A stretch of DNA of 64,000 nucleotides from Symbiodinium natans (lineage: Eukaryota > Sar > Dinophyceae > Suessiales > Symbiodiniaceae), in contig CAJNDS010000333.1 in assembly GCA_905221605.1 (NCBI GenBank), positions 92,501 through 156,500 on the forward strand, written 5' to 3'. This document shows, piece by piece, positions 50,361 through 61,030 of this stretch; the first letter of the stretch is position 1, and each line of letters begins with the position of its first letter. Position numbers and translations under genes: made by a program. Under the pieces are notes generated by a model, which saw only the letters and a list, made by a program, of their open reading frames with translations, was not told the DNA's origin and did not search any database.

Positions 50361-51059
50361 ACGGTTGTCACGTACCATTCACTTGGTCCCACCCATTACC
50401 TCGAGCCCGCGGTTTCACATCGTCGATCCCTGCAAACACCTGTGCCTCCGGTGTCTCGCCATCATCCACCGCCCTTCCCGCTGTACCAAAGCAGACAGCC
50501 CCGGTCCGCTGGCACACTTGGACGCTGCCGCTTGCAAGTCCATGGGCCCGAAAGGGAACTTCAAGACGCTTCTTGACGGGAGGTCTCGGCAAGTAGCCGC
50601 CTGCAAGGGCAAAATACGGCAAAGCGAGTGTGTGTTGTGCAAGCATATGCAAGCATGCATGTCAGGGTGCACACAGCCGCTCCCAGTCCCCGGTTCCGGC
50701 CTCAGCATGCACCAATGCAGCACAGGGTGCACCGGGATTGTCAGCTAGCCCATGCTGCGGACGGATCTGGAGCACAGGTGCAAGCGACCCGGTCAGCAGG
50801 TGCAGCTACACGGCCGCGCCTGCAACTTGGGCGCTCGTTCGACTGCAGCTGCGCTACTGTAGTGATCTGTGTTGCTCTTCGCTGCTCCCCCTGCTTGTAA
50901 TTGCGACGCACTGCGACAGGCGTTGTCTCCTCCGTGGCCTTCGGCCCAATCGTCACCTGGCATCATCTTTGAGATTTCCTTGTGGAGAAAACCTCATGTT
51001 CATGCCAGCACTGTTGAAAAGCGATAGCCTCCCCCCCCCCATACTCATGAGAATCCGGA

Positions 51060-51295
51060 AGTCCTAAGCTTGGACTAGTTCTTAAAAAGAAAACTACAAA
51101 TCGATGAAAAACCAGACATGAAAATCTACCCGGCTCACGGAAACGTCGATTCCCTAAGCTTGTCCTACAAATCAATGAAACTCAGGAATCACGCCGGCTC
51201 ACGGAGACGTCGGGTCCAGTTCTACGCATGTACTACAAACTGCCGAATCGAGCCTTTCACGGAAACGTTGGTTCCAGTACTAAGCCCCTTGCGCC
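51060..51295. repeat. degenerate tandem repeat, about 60-70 bp period
   Basis: Three to four copies share the core GGCTCACGGAAACGTCG followed by TTCC and TACAAA. The copies differ considerably. Confidence 0.7.
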
Positions 51296-51299
51296 CAAT

Positions 51300-52690
51300 T
51301 AACATCTCTTCTTGACTTCTCGAACAAAGCCTGCAATTTGCGGAAAACATTGCAATGTTCAAAGACAGCAGGGGGTGTCGTGCCAGACATAGGAGAAACG
51401 GGGCATAGCCAGACCTAAGAAAAGCAACCATCTCCTTGGTCCCTACGTTATTGTCATAAATAATTGCAAGCCCTGACCCCGGGCCCCAAATTTATCGAGT
51501 TCGGTGACTGATGTTTTGGTTAGGCAGAATATTAGCTTTGTCGACGCCATCAACTTTTCAACAGCCTAAAGGCCTAGAACCTAGAACTTAAGATTTCAGA
51601 GAATGTCAGAAAAGGCCCGAAATTCCGATACTCCAACAATCCCAAAACAGATCTCCTGGTAGGAGCTTCAAGAAAGGCCTGAACCTCCTGAATTTAAGCC
51701 CTAAGATGCCCTAAGTATAGCTACGGAGTTGCTCTACTTAATCCCGGCCTAGGTTCTCCCAGCTACACCCCAGCAAAACGCTTCGCGCCACCGAAGGAAA
51801 AGGGAAATCAGACCTCACGGCTAAGGGAAGACACTTCCCCATCCCCCCACACTCCATCCGCCCACGTGTGGGAACGAGTGGACGCATGACAAAGTATGGA
51901 GTTGCTCATATAAGATCATATAAGCACCTCGTTATTTACAACTGGAGTGTGTTGATTGACTCTCACACTTTCGGTCGCTCCTCTCAGGTCTCCGCACGCT
52001 CGAAAGCTGCAGCTCTGGGAGCCGTGGGACTTGCCCTCTGTCTGCAAGAGCAAGACCTAGTACATCCTAGTACTGACCCAATATGCTTTTACTAAATCTC
52101 CAGACTCACAAGAAGAGGGGGTTCAAAAGGAGCGAGGGCGCTCTTTTCAGTTACTCCCCCCGCCGTGGAGCCTCCTCCATTCAGGCTCGCCCTCGAGCAG
52201 AAACCACCCCTTCGGGCTGCTTTGTTTCGACCTCAGCTTCTCATAGGAACAGCTCGCCTGGCTCGGCCCGGCCTGCAATTGTGGTTAAGTGGACTGGCGA
52301 CATGAACTGACGTATTCCCCGAACCCCATAACCTTGCACCGGCAAGGCTGGAAGTGCTTCGACTGAGGGTGCGGGACCTGTGAACTCGTTGGTTCTCATT
52401 TCCGTCATCCGGAATGCGGCTGAGGTCTGGCCCGTGTTCACTCAGACAAGGCTCTAACACGAAGTCCAAGGACGGTGGCAAGGCTTCGATCCAGCTAACA
52501 AGGTCTAGGTGACTGGGCATTTTGTTTGGGATGGGTCCAGGCACGACAGCCGCTCACCGTCGCCGGGAACAGGCTTCCTGGGCGAAAGTTAGGTTTCCTA
52601 GGTCCAAGTTAGTAGTTTTCCGCCGCATGCTGCTTCCTTTGTAAAAAGTCAGCTCTGATGGACGTGGCAACTTAATCGAGCTTCAACTTG
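51300..52690. other. no gene recognised
   Basis: No convincing exon or repeat; moderately A/C-rich sequence. Confidence 0.35.
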
Positions 52691-52697
52691 CGGATCA

Positions 52698-52853
52698 GTG
52701 TTGCGAGATCGTGGCGTCCAGACTGCCGTCGAAAGAGCCGTGCGTGTTATCGATGCTACAAAGCAGGCAGAGCCTCTCCATCTGTACCACAGCGCACGCG
52801 GCCGACAATGCCGAATGCTGAGTTACATAACTGCATGGAAATGCAACTGCTGA
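52698..52853 (+). CDS. unidentified exon candidate
   Basis: A 51-codon frame reads VLRDRGVQTAVERAVRVIDA and ends at TGA. Its helical, charged composition is protein-like, but other frames here are also open. No family is recognised. Confidence 0.25.
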   Translation: MLRDRGVQTAVERAVRVIDATKQAEPLHLYHSARGRQCRMLSYITAWKCNC

Positions 52854-53303
52854 CACTTCGGATGTCCACATTCATTTACTTGAGCCGTGCTGGCTTTGCA
52901 TATTCTTGGACGATGAGCTCAGGGCCCCAGCGCAGACGGAAGCTCAGGTAATGCTGATGGTATCTACTAGTCAGTGATGTGTGAGAGAAGGGGGCCTCGT
53001 TTGTCAAAAGCAGAATCCTTGCGGCAAAGGACCTTCAAGGTGCGTCGTGACACGCGGCCCATTTCGCCATCTGCTTCTGAGGCAGCCGCTCCAGCGTTGC
53101 GCGTAATGCAGTTGCCTTTGTTTTGTCTGGCCTTCAAGAGCTGACGACATCTACAGAAAAGAAAACAGCAAAGGCTCGAAGCCACTTGCTTTTCCAGGAC
53201 GCACGGTATGAGAAAGTTAAGCTTCTGCATGACAGACTCCGGCCTCAAAATCCATCAGGTAATTCATGCCACCTCCTGCAATACTGAAGGAATCTGAAGA
53301 CTA

Positions 53304-53832
53304 CAGTAAAAGCCGCTGTATAAGAAAACGGTTTTCCGGCGATAGGGTACCCTAAGTTTCCAGTTCCCATGTACCCGGGGGGGTTTGAGCCTTAGGGTAG
53401 GCTTGGTTTCTAAACTACTTTCTTAAGGGAGTACGCTATACCACTAGACCAAACCCATGTTCCAGGAATGGTGGTGGGAAGGGTTCCCCAATGTGACTCC
53501 CGCGCGTTTTTGGGGTAGGGTCAGGCCGCAGGCGCAGGGGAGTCACGTTTTAGAGCTTTTCAGGGCTGAAAACCTCTAGAATGTGACTCCCGCGGCGTTT
53601 TGGGGTAGGGTCAGGCCAGAGGCGCGGGGGAGTCACGTTTTAGAGCTTTTCAGGGCTGAAAACCTCCAGAATGTGATTCCCGCGCGTTTTTGGGGTAGAC
53701 CCGGAGGGTGTTGCGGGCAGGATTTTTTTAGAAACTGACCCCAAAACACTAGGGTACCCTGAGTTTCTTAGCTAGAAGGCAACCGCAAATCGACCAATAT
53801 TCCCGGGGGTTTCTTATACAGTGGATTTACTG
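53304..53832. mobile_element. non-autonomous pogo/Tigger-like MITE (529 bp)
   Basis: The element is bounded by terminal inverted repeats of about 23 bases: CAGTAAAAGCCGCTGTATAA at the left and, read inward from the right end, CAGTAAATCCACTGTATAAG. A TA dinucleotide flanks each end (53302-53303 and 53833-53834), the target duplication of the Tc1/mariner superfamily. CAGT termini fit its pogo/Tigger branch. There is no transposase. The interior holds 90-bp tandem repeats, two copies of AGGGTACCCT and a tRNA-like segment on the - strand. Confidence 0.85.
53491..53700. repeat. 90-bp tandem repeat inside the MITE
   Basis: Units start at 53491, 53581 and 53671 (last one partial) with ATGTGAYTCCCGCG. 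Each full unit contains GTGACTCCC and its inverse GGGAGTCAC, so it can fold on itself. Confidence 0.95.
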
Positions 53833-54619
53833 TAATTGTTTCCTTGAAAGGTTTCGGACCAAATGTTTCCAAAGTTAGGGGCAGCCGACGTACATGAGTA
53901 ACACCAGTGAGCAGTCAGAAGTCAGGTCAGCATCATGGCAACAATTCAGTTACCTTCATAGCCCCCTATGCGGACACAAGAAAGGAATGACAAGAAACAG
54001 CTAGCCGGCAAAAGTGCAAAACGTACGCCGCAGATTCTATCTGCCGAATCTCAGCTGCGTCGGACGTCCAGTCGCATGCGAGAGCGTAGAAGGTTGCTTA
54101 TTTGGCAGGCGCCACGTGCTTCGCCATGATTCCGGTCTGAAAGGTTTGAAAGGTCTGACAGCTGAATTACTTGTGTAGGCTCACCGAACCGAACATAGGC
54201 CCTTGGCCCACGATTAGCTTCAGTCTGTCGCACATCATTGCTAGCTAAATCCCTCTTTAAATCTTGGCAAGGCAGAAAGCAGAAGGTTGAACACCTTCAT
54301 TTCAGCTGCTAAACTGCTGGAGAAGCTGGTGAAATGTACGATTTCGTGTGGTTCATGAAGTGGAGTTGCTATGTTGCCATATCGACCTGGGTTAAAGAAA
54401 CGTGTCTGAGTTTCTACCCGAAATTTCCAGCCAATTTGGATTTGGAAGAATGCTCGCAGCAACAATCAGATCTCAGTTTTTCGCATCTGTAGTTGATGCA
54501 TTCGGCTCCGTTCATATCATTTCGACGTGCTCCCTTGTCCACAGATAGGGTTTGCTCCGGTCGAGGTAGTTCGGAATTTGCCAGTTGTCCTTGGCATATG
54601 CAGTGCCTGTGTAGATGGC

Positions 54620-54744
54620 CCAACAGCCGAGAGTGTCACAAAGACTATGTGCAGGGTGTCATCTCCACTGCACAGCGCATGGCGATCGACTCAGCTTCCG
54701 ATTGCTCCACCTTGCGAGACATTGTGAGCCAGCTGTACTTGTGA
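54620..54744 (+). CDS. unidentified exon candidate
   Basis: The frame reads CHKDYVQGVISTAQRMAIDS, then STLRDIVSQLYL, with a possible donor near 54741. It is helical and protein-like but unrecognised. Confidence 0.3.
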
Positions 54745-55627
54745 ATTTTCGTGCAGGTTAGTGCACCTACTGAGCTTGCATCCAGATCGGTGGCGGTGCG
54801 AACTGCGAAGGTGGCAGCCTCATGAAGCCTTTTGTTTTCTGCAACTATGGCTGTAAAGTCTACACCACTGTTGCACCACTGCTTTCAGTTTGACCTGCAG
54901 AGTTTGGGGTTCAGGCTTTGAGTTGCAGGGTTTGGGGGTTTGAGCTTGGGGTCTTTTTCTGAGCATCAGGTTTTCGGGCTTTGGCTTTGACTTTGAGCTT
55001 GAAGATTCCAGGCAACTGTCTATTTGTTTGACATCGAGTGAGCCCATAATCACGCTGACCCAGTCATTCCCGCTCGTCCCACGATTGCTCAACTACATAT
55101 TCGCGTTATATACAGATGTAGATGGCATGTATATAAAATATGTAAGTTTCTGTTTGATTGTGTCGTCCTGTCTGTTCATCGCCATGGGTCAACGTCTTGG
55201 TCTGTTTCTGCTGGTCCTGCCTCTGCGTCCGCTCGTCTCGAATGTGGTCGCACATCTGTGTGTCCTGTTCCGTCTCAATCCGGAGACTACCTCCCTCTCC
55301 TCCTGCCCTGCCGTTTACTTCCGATTGCCTCGGCATACTGTCATGTTTGCACGGCTGTCATGCTTGCACAGCTTTGCCCCTCAATGCTTCCGTGCCTTTG
55401 TCTGCGTTGCTGGCTGCTGGTTGCAGTAGTCGCATTTTGTCAGCCGAAGGCCGGTACTCGTAGTTGCAGCTAGTTATATAGCAGAATGCTTTCACATGCT
55501 CGCCCGCTCTCCTGAGACCTCCGTCGCATCTGCACGCCATTCAGCGGCGGCTCCTCCAGGACCCCATCTGTAGTGAGCTGAACACTGGAACAGCCTCTGA
55601 CACAAGAGGAATTCTCCAGTTTGCACA

Positions 55628-56113
55628 TTGGCCGTCGCAGGACGAAGTCAGCACTCTCTGGTCGCTACGGCAAAGCCTGCAGTGAGACTCATAGCAAGGC
55701 AGGGATTCAAACTGGACAAGCTTCAGCCGAACACAGCCCAGGCCTTACGGCAAGGGTCTCCAGACAAAGGTCCTCGCCTTAAAAAGAGAAGCTGCGCTGC
55801 TGAGCTGCCGAAGCTGCTACTCCTATTGCGACAGATTGCTCTAGAATACTGCGCAGTGCGCAACAGCGTAAGAAAACGTAGTTCGCTGCTTGAAACAGGC
55901 GGAGGCGCTCCACGGGATGCAGGCAAACGAAGCCTTTGTGAGCAGTGCAACGGTCCCTCCTCAAATCAAGAAGACCACCCATCACGAACTCAGGATGAAG
56001 GTAATCGGGGCATCCTCCCATATTCCCCGCCGCAACTTCAAGAGCTCCGGCAGCTCCTGGCTTTTGAAAGCAAACTGAGCCCTCCGAGAAACTGCAATCT
56101 CACAGCAATCTAA
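55628..56113 (+). CDS. unidentified 161-codon open frame
   Basis: One of the longer uninterrupted + frames: LIARQGFKLDKLQPNTAQAL, then a leucine-rich LPKLLLLLRQIALEY stretch and a polar tail to TAA at 56111. A second + frame is open over the last 190 bases. No family is recognised. Confidence 0.38.
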   Translation: MAVAGRSQHSLVATAKPAVRLIARQGFKLDKLQPNTAQALRQGSPDKGPRLKKRSCAAELPKLLLLLRQIALEYCAVRNSVRKRSSLLETGGGAPRDAGKRSLCEQCNGPSSNQEDHPSRTQDEGNRGILPYSPPQLQELRQLLAFESKLSPPRNCNLTAI

Positions 56114-56899
56114 CGTCAGTCATGACGGGCACAACCATTGCTCTTCACCGACAGACTTAGAGTCTTAAATGCCATCTTCGGGAATGACCGGTAATGACAT
56201 GCAATCATATGTGATGAGATGGAATGATCGTGGTCGTAACCTGCAGTGTTTGCATCGGATCCTAGGGCAACCCTGAGACTTTCCATGGACAGGTGCCGTG
56301 GATGCGACTCCAAGAGCTGTCAGTGGGGCCCGAGAAAGTCCGCAGCAACATGAGCCCGTGAGTAGCGCATAGCAGCATGGCAGGGCAACCAATGTTCACA
56401 GGTGTGCCTTTTTGTGTTGCGTTGTGCTTGTCCGGTCTGCCAAGGTCATAAGCATCATCACCATCATCCAGCTGCAGCAGCTGCTGCAAAACCGACAAAT
56501 GATGACAGTGCTCCGACCTGCAGTTGGTATTCGGCACATGCAGAGTTGCTTTGCAGTCCTGCTTCCAGTGGTGAATATCGGTCCTATGCCACTGCCATTC
56601 TTGCATTGTGGCCCCTTCTCGGGCTGTCTTGAATTCGAGCATATCCGAGCCCCGTCGTCCAATCGCACCGAGAGCCCAGACTCGTGCCGACCAGTTGGTC
56701 TATTCGCTGTCAGGCATCTTAGAAATTAGTAGGCATCATGGCTTGACTTCGGGGATGCAATTGACTATATTAGATGATGGTAGGTCCTGGTAGGTGAATT
56801 GAATATCTTTTAACTTGGTGATTTGAGCCTTGACATAGGCTGTGAGCATGAGATGAGGTGGGGATGATTCTGATGGAGAGGAGCTCCGTGGCCCACACA

Positions 56900-57644
56900 G
56901 GCGGCAGCTGAGCGAGAAGCAGTGGCTGTCTCAGTCAAGCCGGTGCCGGCAGCAATCCCGTACGGTCTATGGTTTTTTGCTGGAAAGCTGCCGATTGTCT
57001 GGAACCCTGATTCCTCTCCGCGCTGCTTTGTTTTTCATGTTTGCTTCCATTACGTTTTCATAATTCAGGCAGTGGCCGCGGCCCCGTTCTTCCAACAACA
57101 AACCAAAGCTACTAGCTTTCCCCCGCGACGCACTCTCTGTCCAGGCTCGCAGACTGCAGTGAAACCTCTTCCCGAGTCTATGCCAATTCAAGCGCTAGCC
57201 TTTAGTGTTCTGGCACAGAATCGAGGAACTAACCGGAAAAATCGTAGTACCAGGCATAGAATGTAAGGACCGCAGTCGTTGGAGCATTGGCTGCAAGCAG
57301 GTGAGCGTGAGCTGTTCTTTTTCAGGTATGAAGCATTGGTTCGATGCGCCCAGCAAGTTGTCGCTCTCAGCGGGGTGGCATCCCCAATGGCTGTGGGAAT
57401 CAATGGGATGTTCGTGTGAGGAGTCTTGTGAAGGCTGATGTGTGATGGCTGTGCCGCTTGTTCGAGGCGGGTAACGGCGGCTTACTGACGGCTCCGGCAA
57501 GGTGAAGGTAAAAGCTTGGCACTTGGAATTCAGAGAAGCTGTTGACGAAGTCTCTTTTGAAAGGGTGTATGTTGCCCGGCTTGGACTCGAGGTCAGCTGT
57601 ACTGCTGACTTCTGCAATGTACATGCTAGCAAGCAATTCGATTA
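56900..57644 (+). CDS. unidentified exon series
   Basis: Candidates are about 56910-56960 (EAVAVSVKPVPAAIP, ending before GTACGG), about 57069-57190 after CAG (AVAAAPFFQQQTKATSFPP), about 57327-57418 after TTTTCAG (YEALVRCAQQVVALSGVASP) and 57508-57644 (AWHLEFREAVDEVSFERVYV to stop TAG). The last is the most convincing. No family is recognised; the grouping is inferred. Confidence 0.38.
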
Positions 57645-57993
57645 GGATCAGATGCGTCTCAAGCATACATGATGTGCACATAGCCTCGCCTTACATGTTC
57701 TGTTACTGCGCCGGCGGGCTGCAAGCAAAGTTCTTTGGGCCGTTGGCAGCAAGTTAATGTTCTGACAGCCTTTGAGCTGATGATATCTTCCAGGAAGTTC
57801 GCTTGTTGTCTCTCGGATTGCTTAATGAAGGCTGCGGCTCGGACATTCTGATTCGATGCATGTTTCACCACAGCACGCGACGACCGTTTATGAGGATACG
57901 ATAGAAGAGCATGGCTTTACTTGTAACCTCCATCCCTACTCGCGTAGCGTTGCAGGTTGCGGCACATCAGGTGAAGTCCAAACCTCCTGACTC

Positions 57994-58745
57994 ATGTCTT
58001 GGGATCAAGCTGTAGAGTGGATTCCGCGGGTGATTCGCAGGCCGCACACTGTCCTTTGGCATTGCGAACTCAGGAAGTAAGCGATCTTGCTTTCTTACCA
58101 CACCTCAATGTGGGAGGAATGGCACATGGAGCGGGCCAATCACTGTGCTCGCTAGTGGCGAGACACCTAGCGGCATGCATGTATTGGAAGCATGGCGCAG
58201 CAAGATGTGAGCTGCTGACAAGCTTCTCATCTTGACCACTCCTCCTGGACATGGGTGGACAGGGTGCCTGCTTAGAGTATCACATATTCTGATTTAGCCA
58301 TATATGTCGGTCAGCCAATTCGTGCTATCCCATCCAACCTTCCTGAAGGACATCTTTCGTAGTTTTCGTCAAGACAGCTATATGTCGCAATTCTTGCAAA
58401 CATGCCTGACTTCGAGAAGATTTGTTTCTCCAATGCCTGTGTGGTGCCTTCGCTGTCGCGTATACCTTTGTTAAGACTGTCCCTTCTCTGGGTCTCCCTT
58501 GTTTGTGCTGCAGCCTCACAGAGGTCAAGCGACGCCATGCCTTGAACCCGGAACATGGCTGTTGGTAGGTTGATTTGCTACCAGTCCTGCAAGTTTCTCG
58601 AGTACATTGTTTGAGGCTTGGGCTTGGATGCCAGCGGTCTTTCTACTGGGACTGAAGCTCAGCTTACGACATGCTTAAAAAAGAGCGTGACTTGGACATG
58701 GTCTTTGCCTCGGCGCAGGCTTGCCGCTTGCGCTGGTATCAGCGG
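57994..58745 (+). CDS. unidentified gene start: exon with ATG and further exon candidates
   Basis: 57994-58076 begins with ATG (MSWDQAVEWIPRVIRRPHTV) and ends at a strong GTAAGC donor. Later candidates are about 58515-58558 (LTEVKRRHALNPEHG) and about 58653-58742 (AYDMLKKERDLDMVFASAQA). Possible relation to the IF-1 gene downstream, for example as its targeting region, was considered but nothing supports it. Confidence 0.38.
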
Positions 58746-58839
58746 CAAGCATGAGCTGCGTGCCTCGAAGCAGCGCAGCTTCCTCACGCAGCTTGCAGGG
58801 GGACCTCTACGCGGGAGTGGCAAGGCCGGAGCCCTCGTC

Positions 58840-58901
58840 TCGAGCCTCGCCTCGAGCCTCGCCTCGAGCCTCGCCTCGAGCCTCGCCTCGAGCCTCGCCT
58901 C
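58840..58901. repeat. 12-bp minisatellite, TCGAGCCTCGCC x5
   Basis: Five tandem units in a + frame would encode repeated Arg-Ala-Ser-Pro. The surrounding frame stays open for 118 codons, so it may be coding. Confidence 0.95.
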
Positions 58902-59345
58902 ACCGTGTCAGCAACACGTTGCAAGCGTGTGCCAGGACTTCAAGGCAAGATTGGATGGCCACATCCCGCATCTTCAGACAAGCACGGGCCGTCGGAGGAG
59001 ACGTCCTGCCGTGCTGCCATAAACTTGTTGTAGCTGCTACGTTCCGTCTGCAGTTGGCCAAGCAGAACCTGGTGTAGCAATACAGGATGGCCTTTGATCT
59101 ACGCTTTTAGTTATGCCAGAGTCAGAGTTTGATGCAGTCCTTGAGACTTGCGACAGCTCGTTGTACGTGGTTGAAGGGTTGAACGAGGACCTAAGAAGAG
59201 AAAGAAAGACACAAAGAAACAAGTACAAGTTCAGAAGGCGGCTTGACACACTTGATCTTGCACTCCGAAGTATGGGTAGTCAGTGCAGCCAGTTGGATGA
59301 CCGACAGCCTTGATCGGTTTTCACTGAGGAAAGAAAGAAGCGGGA

Positions 59346-60012
59346 GTGAAGCTGAGCTTGCGTTGCATCCATGACGGCGTGCTGGATACAGAGGCTAGAC
59401 TTTATTGGGTTCGTCCAAGCGAGGACAATGTCATAGAGCTCGACGGCAAAGTCATGGTCCATTCGCGAAATCTCTTCAAGGCCTGGAGTGCTGAGTCGTT
59501 TTTTTTTTCTCACGTTGTCGGCGAATTGCTGGACAGGTGCTTCTAAGCAACGGAGCAGAGGTGCGACCTGCCGCAAAACCTGCACATACTCTAACATGTC
59601 GTAATCTAGTCAATCTAGTCATAGCCTTCGATGGGCCGGCACAGCCACAGAAGGGAACCAGGGAGCTTGCTGGGCTGTGATTGTTGCATGTCTACCAGGG
59701 CACTGACTCTACATACTCAGTGCTTGCAGGTGCAGTGCACGCTTGCCGGAAAGCTCCGCATGAACAACATCAAGGCAGACATCAGCAAGCAACTCGCCAC
59801 TTTGAGTTCTGGCCGTTCATAGAACAGAATGCAGCGTACATGGGCCGGCAAGACAGGTCATGGAAGGAGATGCCGTGACCGTCGAGATGTCACCTTTCGA
59901 TTTGACGAAAGGTCGTATCGTCTTTCGCAGCCGGACAGCAACTGGGCACCTTTTCTTAGTTTGTCCCCCTTCCAGCACGCGGCGCTGCACAAGCCTTTTG
60001 AAAGGGCGTTAG
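59346..60012 (+). CDS. infA: translation initiation factor IF-1, bacterial type (organellar)
   Basis: IF-1 is a small OB-fold protein that occupies the ribosomal A site during initiation; in eukaryotes this type serves plastids or mitochondria. Exons end or lie at: up to 59480 ([15 protein letters not shown]), 59537-59560 (VLLSNGAE, only 24 bases), 59730-59774 ([15 protein letters not shown]) and 59857-60012 ([27 protein letters not shown]). Joined, they give the full IF-1 core without gaps. Introns are 56 bases (GC-AG), 169 bases (GT-AG) and 82 bases (GC-AG). After GRIVFRSR, where bacterial IF-1 ends, the frame runs another 25 codons to TAG at 60010, either a real extension or an unrecognised intron. 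The N-terminal part from 59346 is open but its true start and targeting peptide were not found. Plastid versus mitochondrial location cannot be decided here. Confidence 0.92.
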
Positions 60013-60335
60013 TGGGATCTTCACTACAGAAGAGAATTCAAGAGCTGTTGCCAGCAGACTGACACAAGCCACAAGCATCCCACAGTACGCGCGTAATAGT
60101 ACAGTCATCAGAGCCCCCACCACCGCCACCAAGGCACCAAGGCTTCTCTAAAACTCGAGCTTCTGCTTCATCGCCCGACTTGCCTGCTCAGCCTGTCCAG
60201 GTACAATCAAGATGCCCGGAGAAGAAGACGATGACACCGCGTAGTCTCTTCATTGGCGAAAACAGAAGTTGTCTCTGCAGAAGTTCGGGTTAGGGGTGGC
60301 TGTGTTTCGCAACATACTTCAATATCTATTCCAGC

Positions 60336-60735
<400 letters not shown>

Positions 60736-61030
60736 TGGTGGCGGTGCTCGCCGTCGTTATTAACATAGTGAACAACAACAGCCACAATGCTGGACAATGT
60801 GTCATCAACTTGGATTGCCGGGCTCGGCTGACAGCTAGCACAACGTGGCTCGAATGCGTGCCGAGCTTTGCGTCCTTTGCGTCCGCACTTGCAAGGCGGC
60901 AGGACTCAGCGCTCGGTGAGTTTGATTGTGCAAGCTGACAGCTGCTCAGGGAAGCATAGTGCGCTGATAGTGCGCACCTGTCCTTGCACACGTTGAGGCT
61001 GTAATTGGTACAATTTGCTGTGAGGACATC

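Noticed and set aside
57195-57632. 145-codon - strand frame
   Set aside because: The + strand has several protein-like stretches with acceptors in the same interval; the - frame shows no motif.
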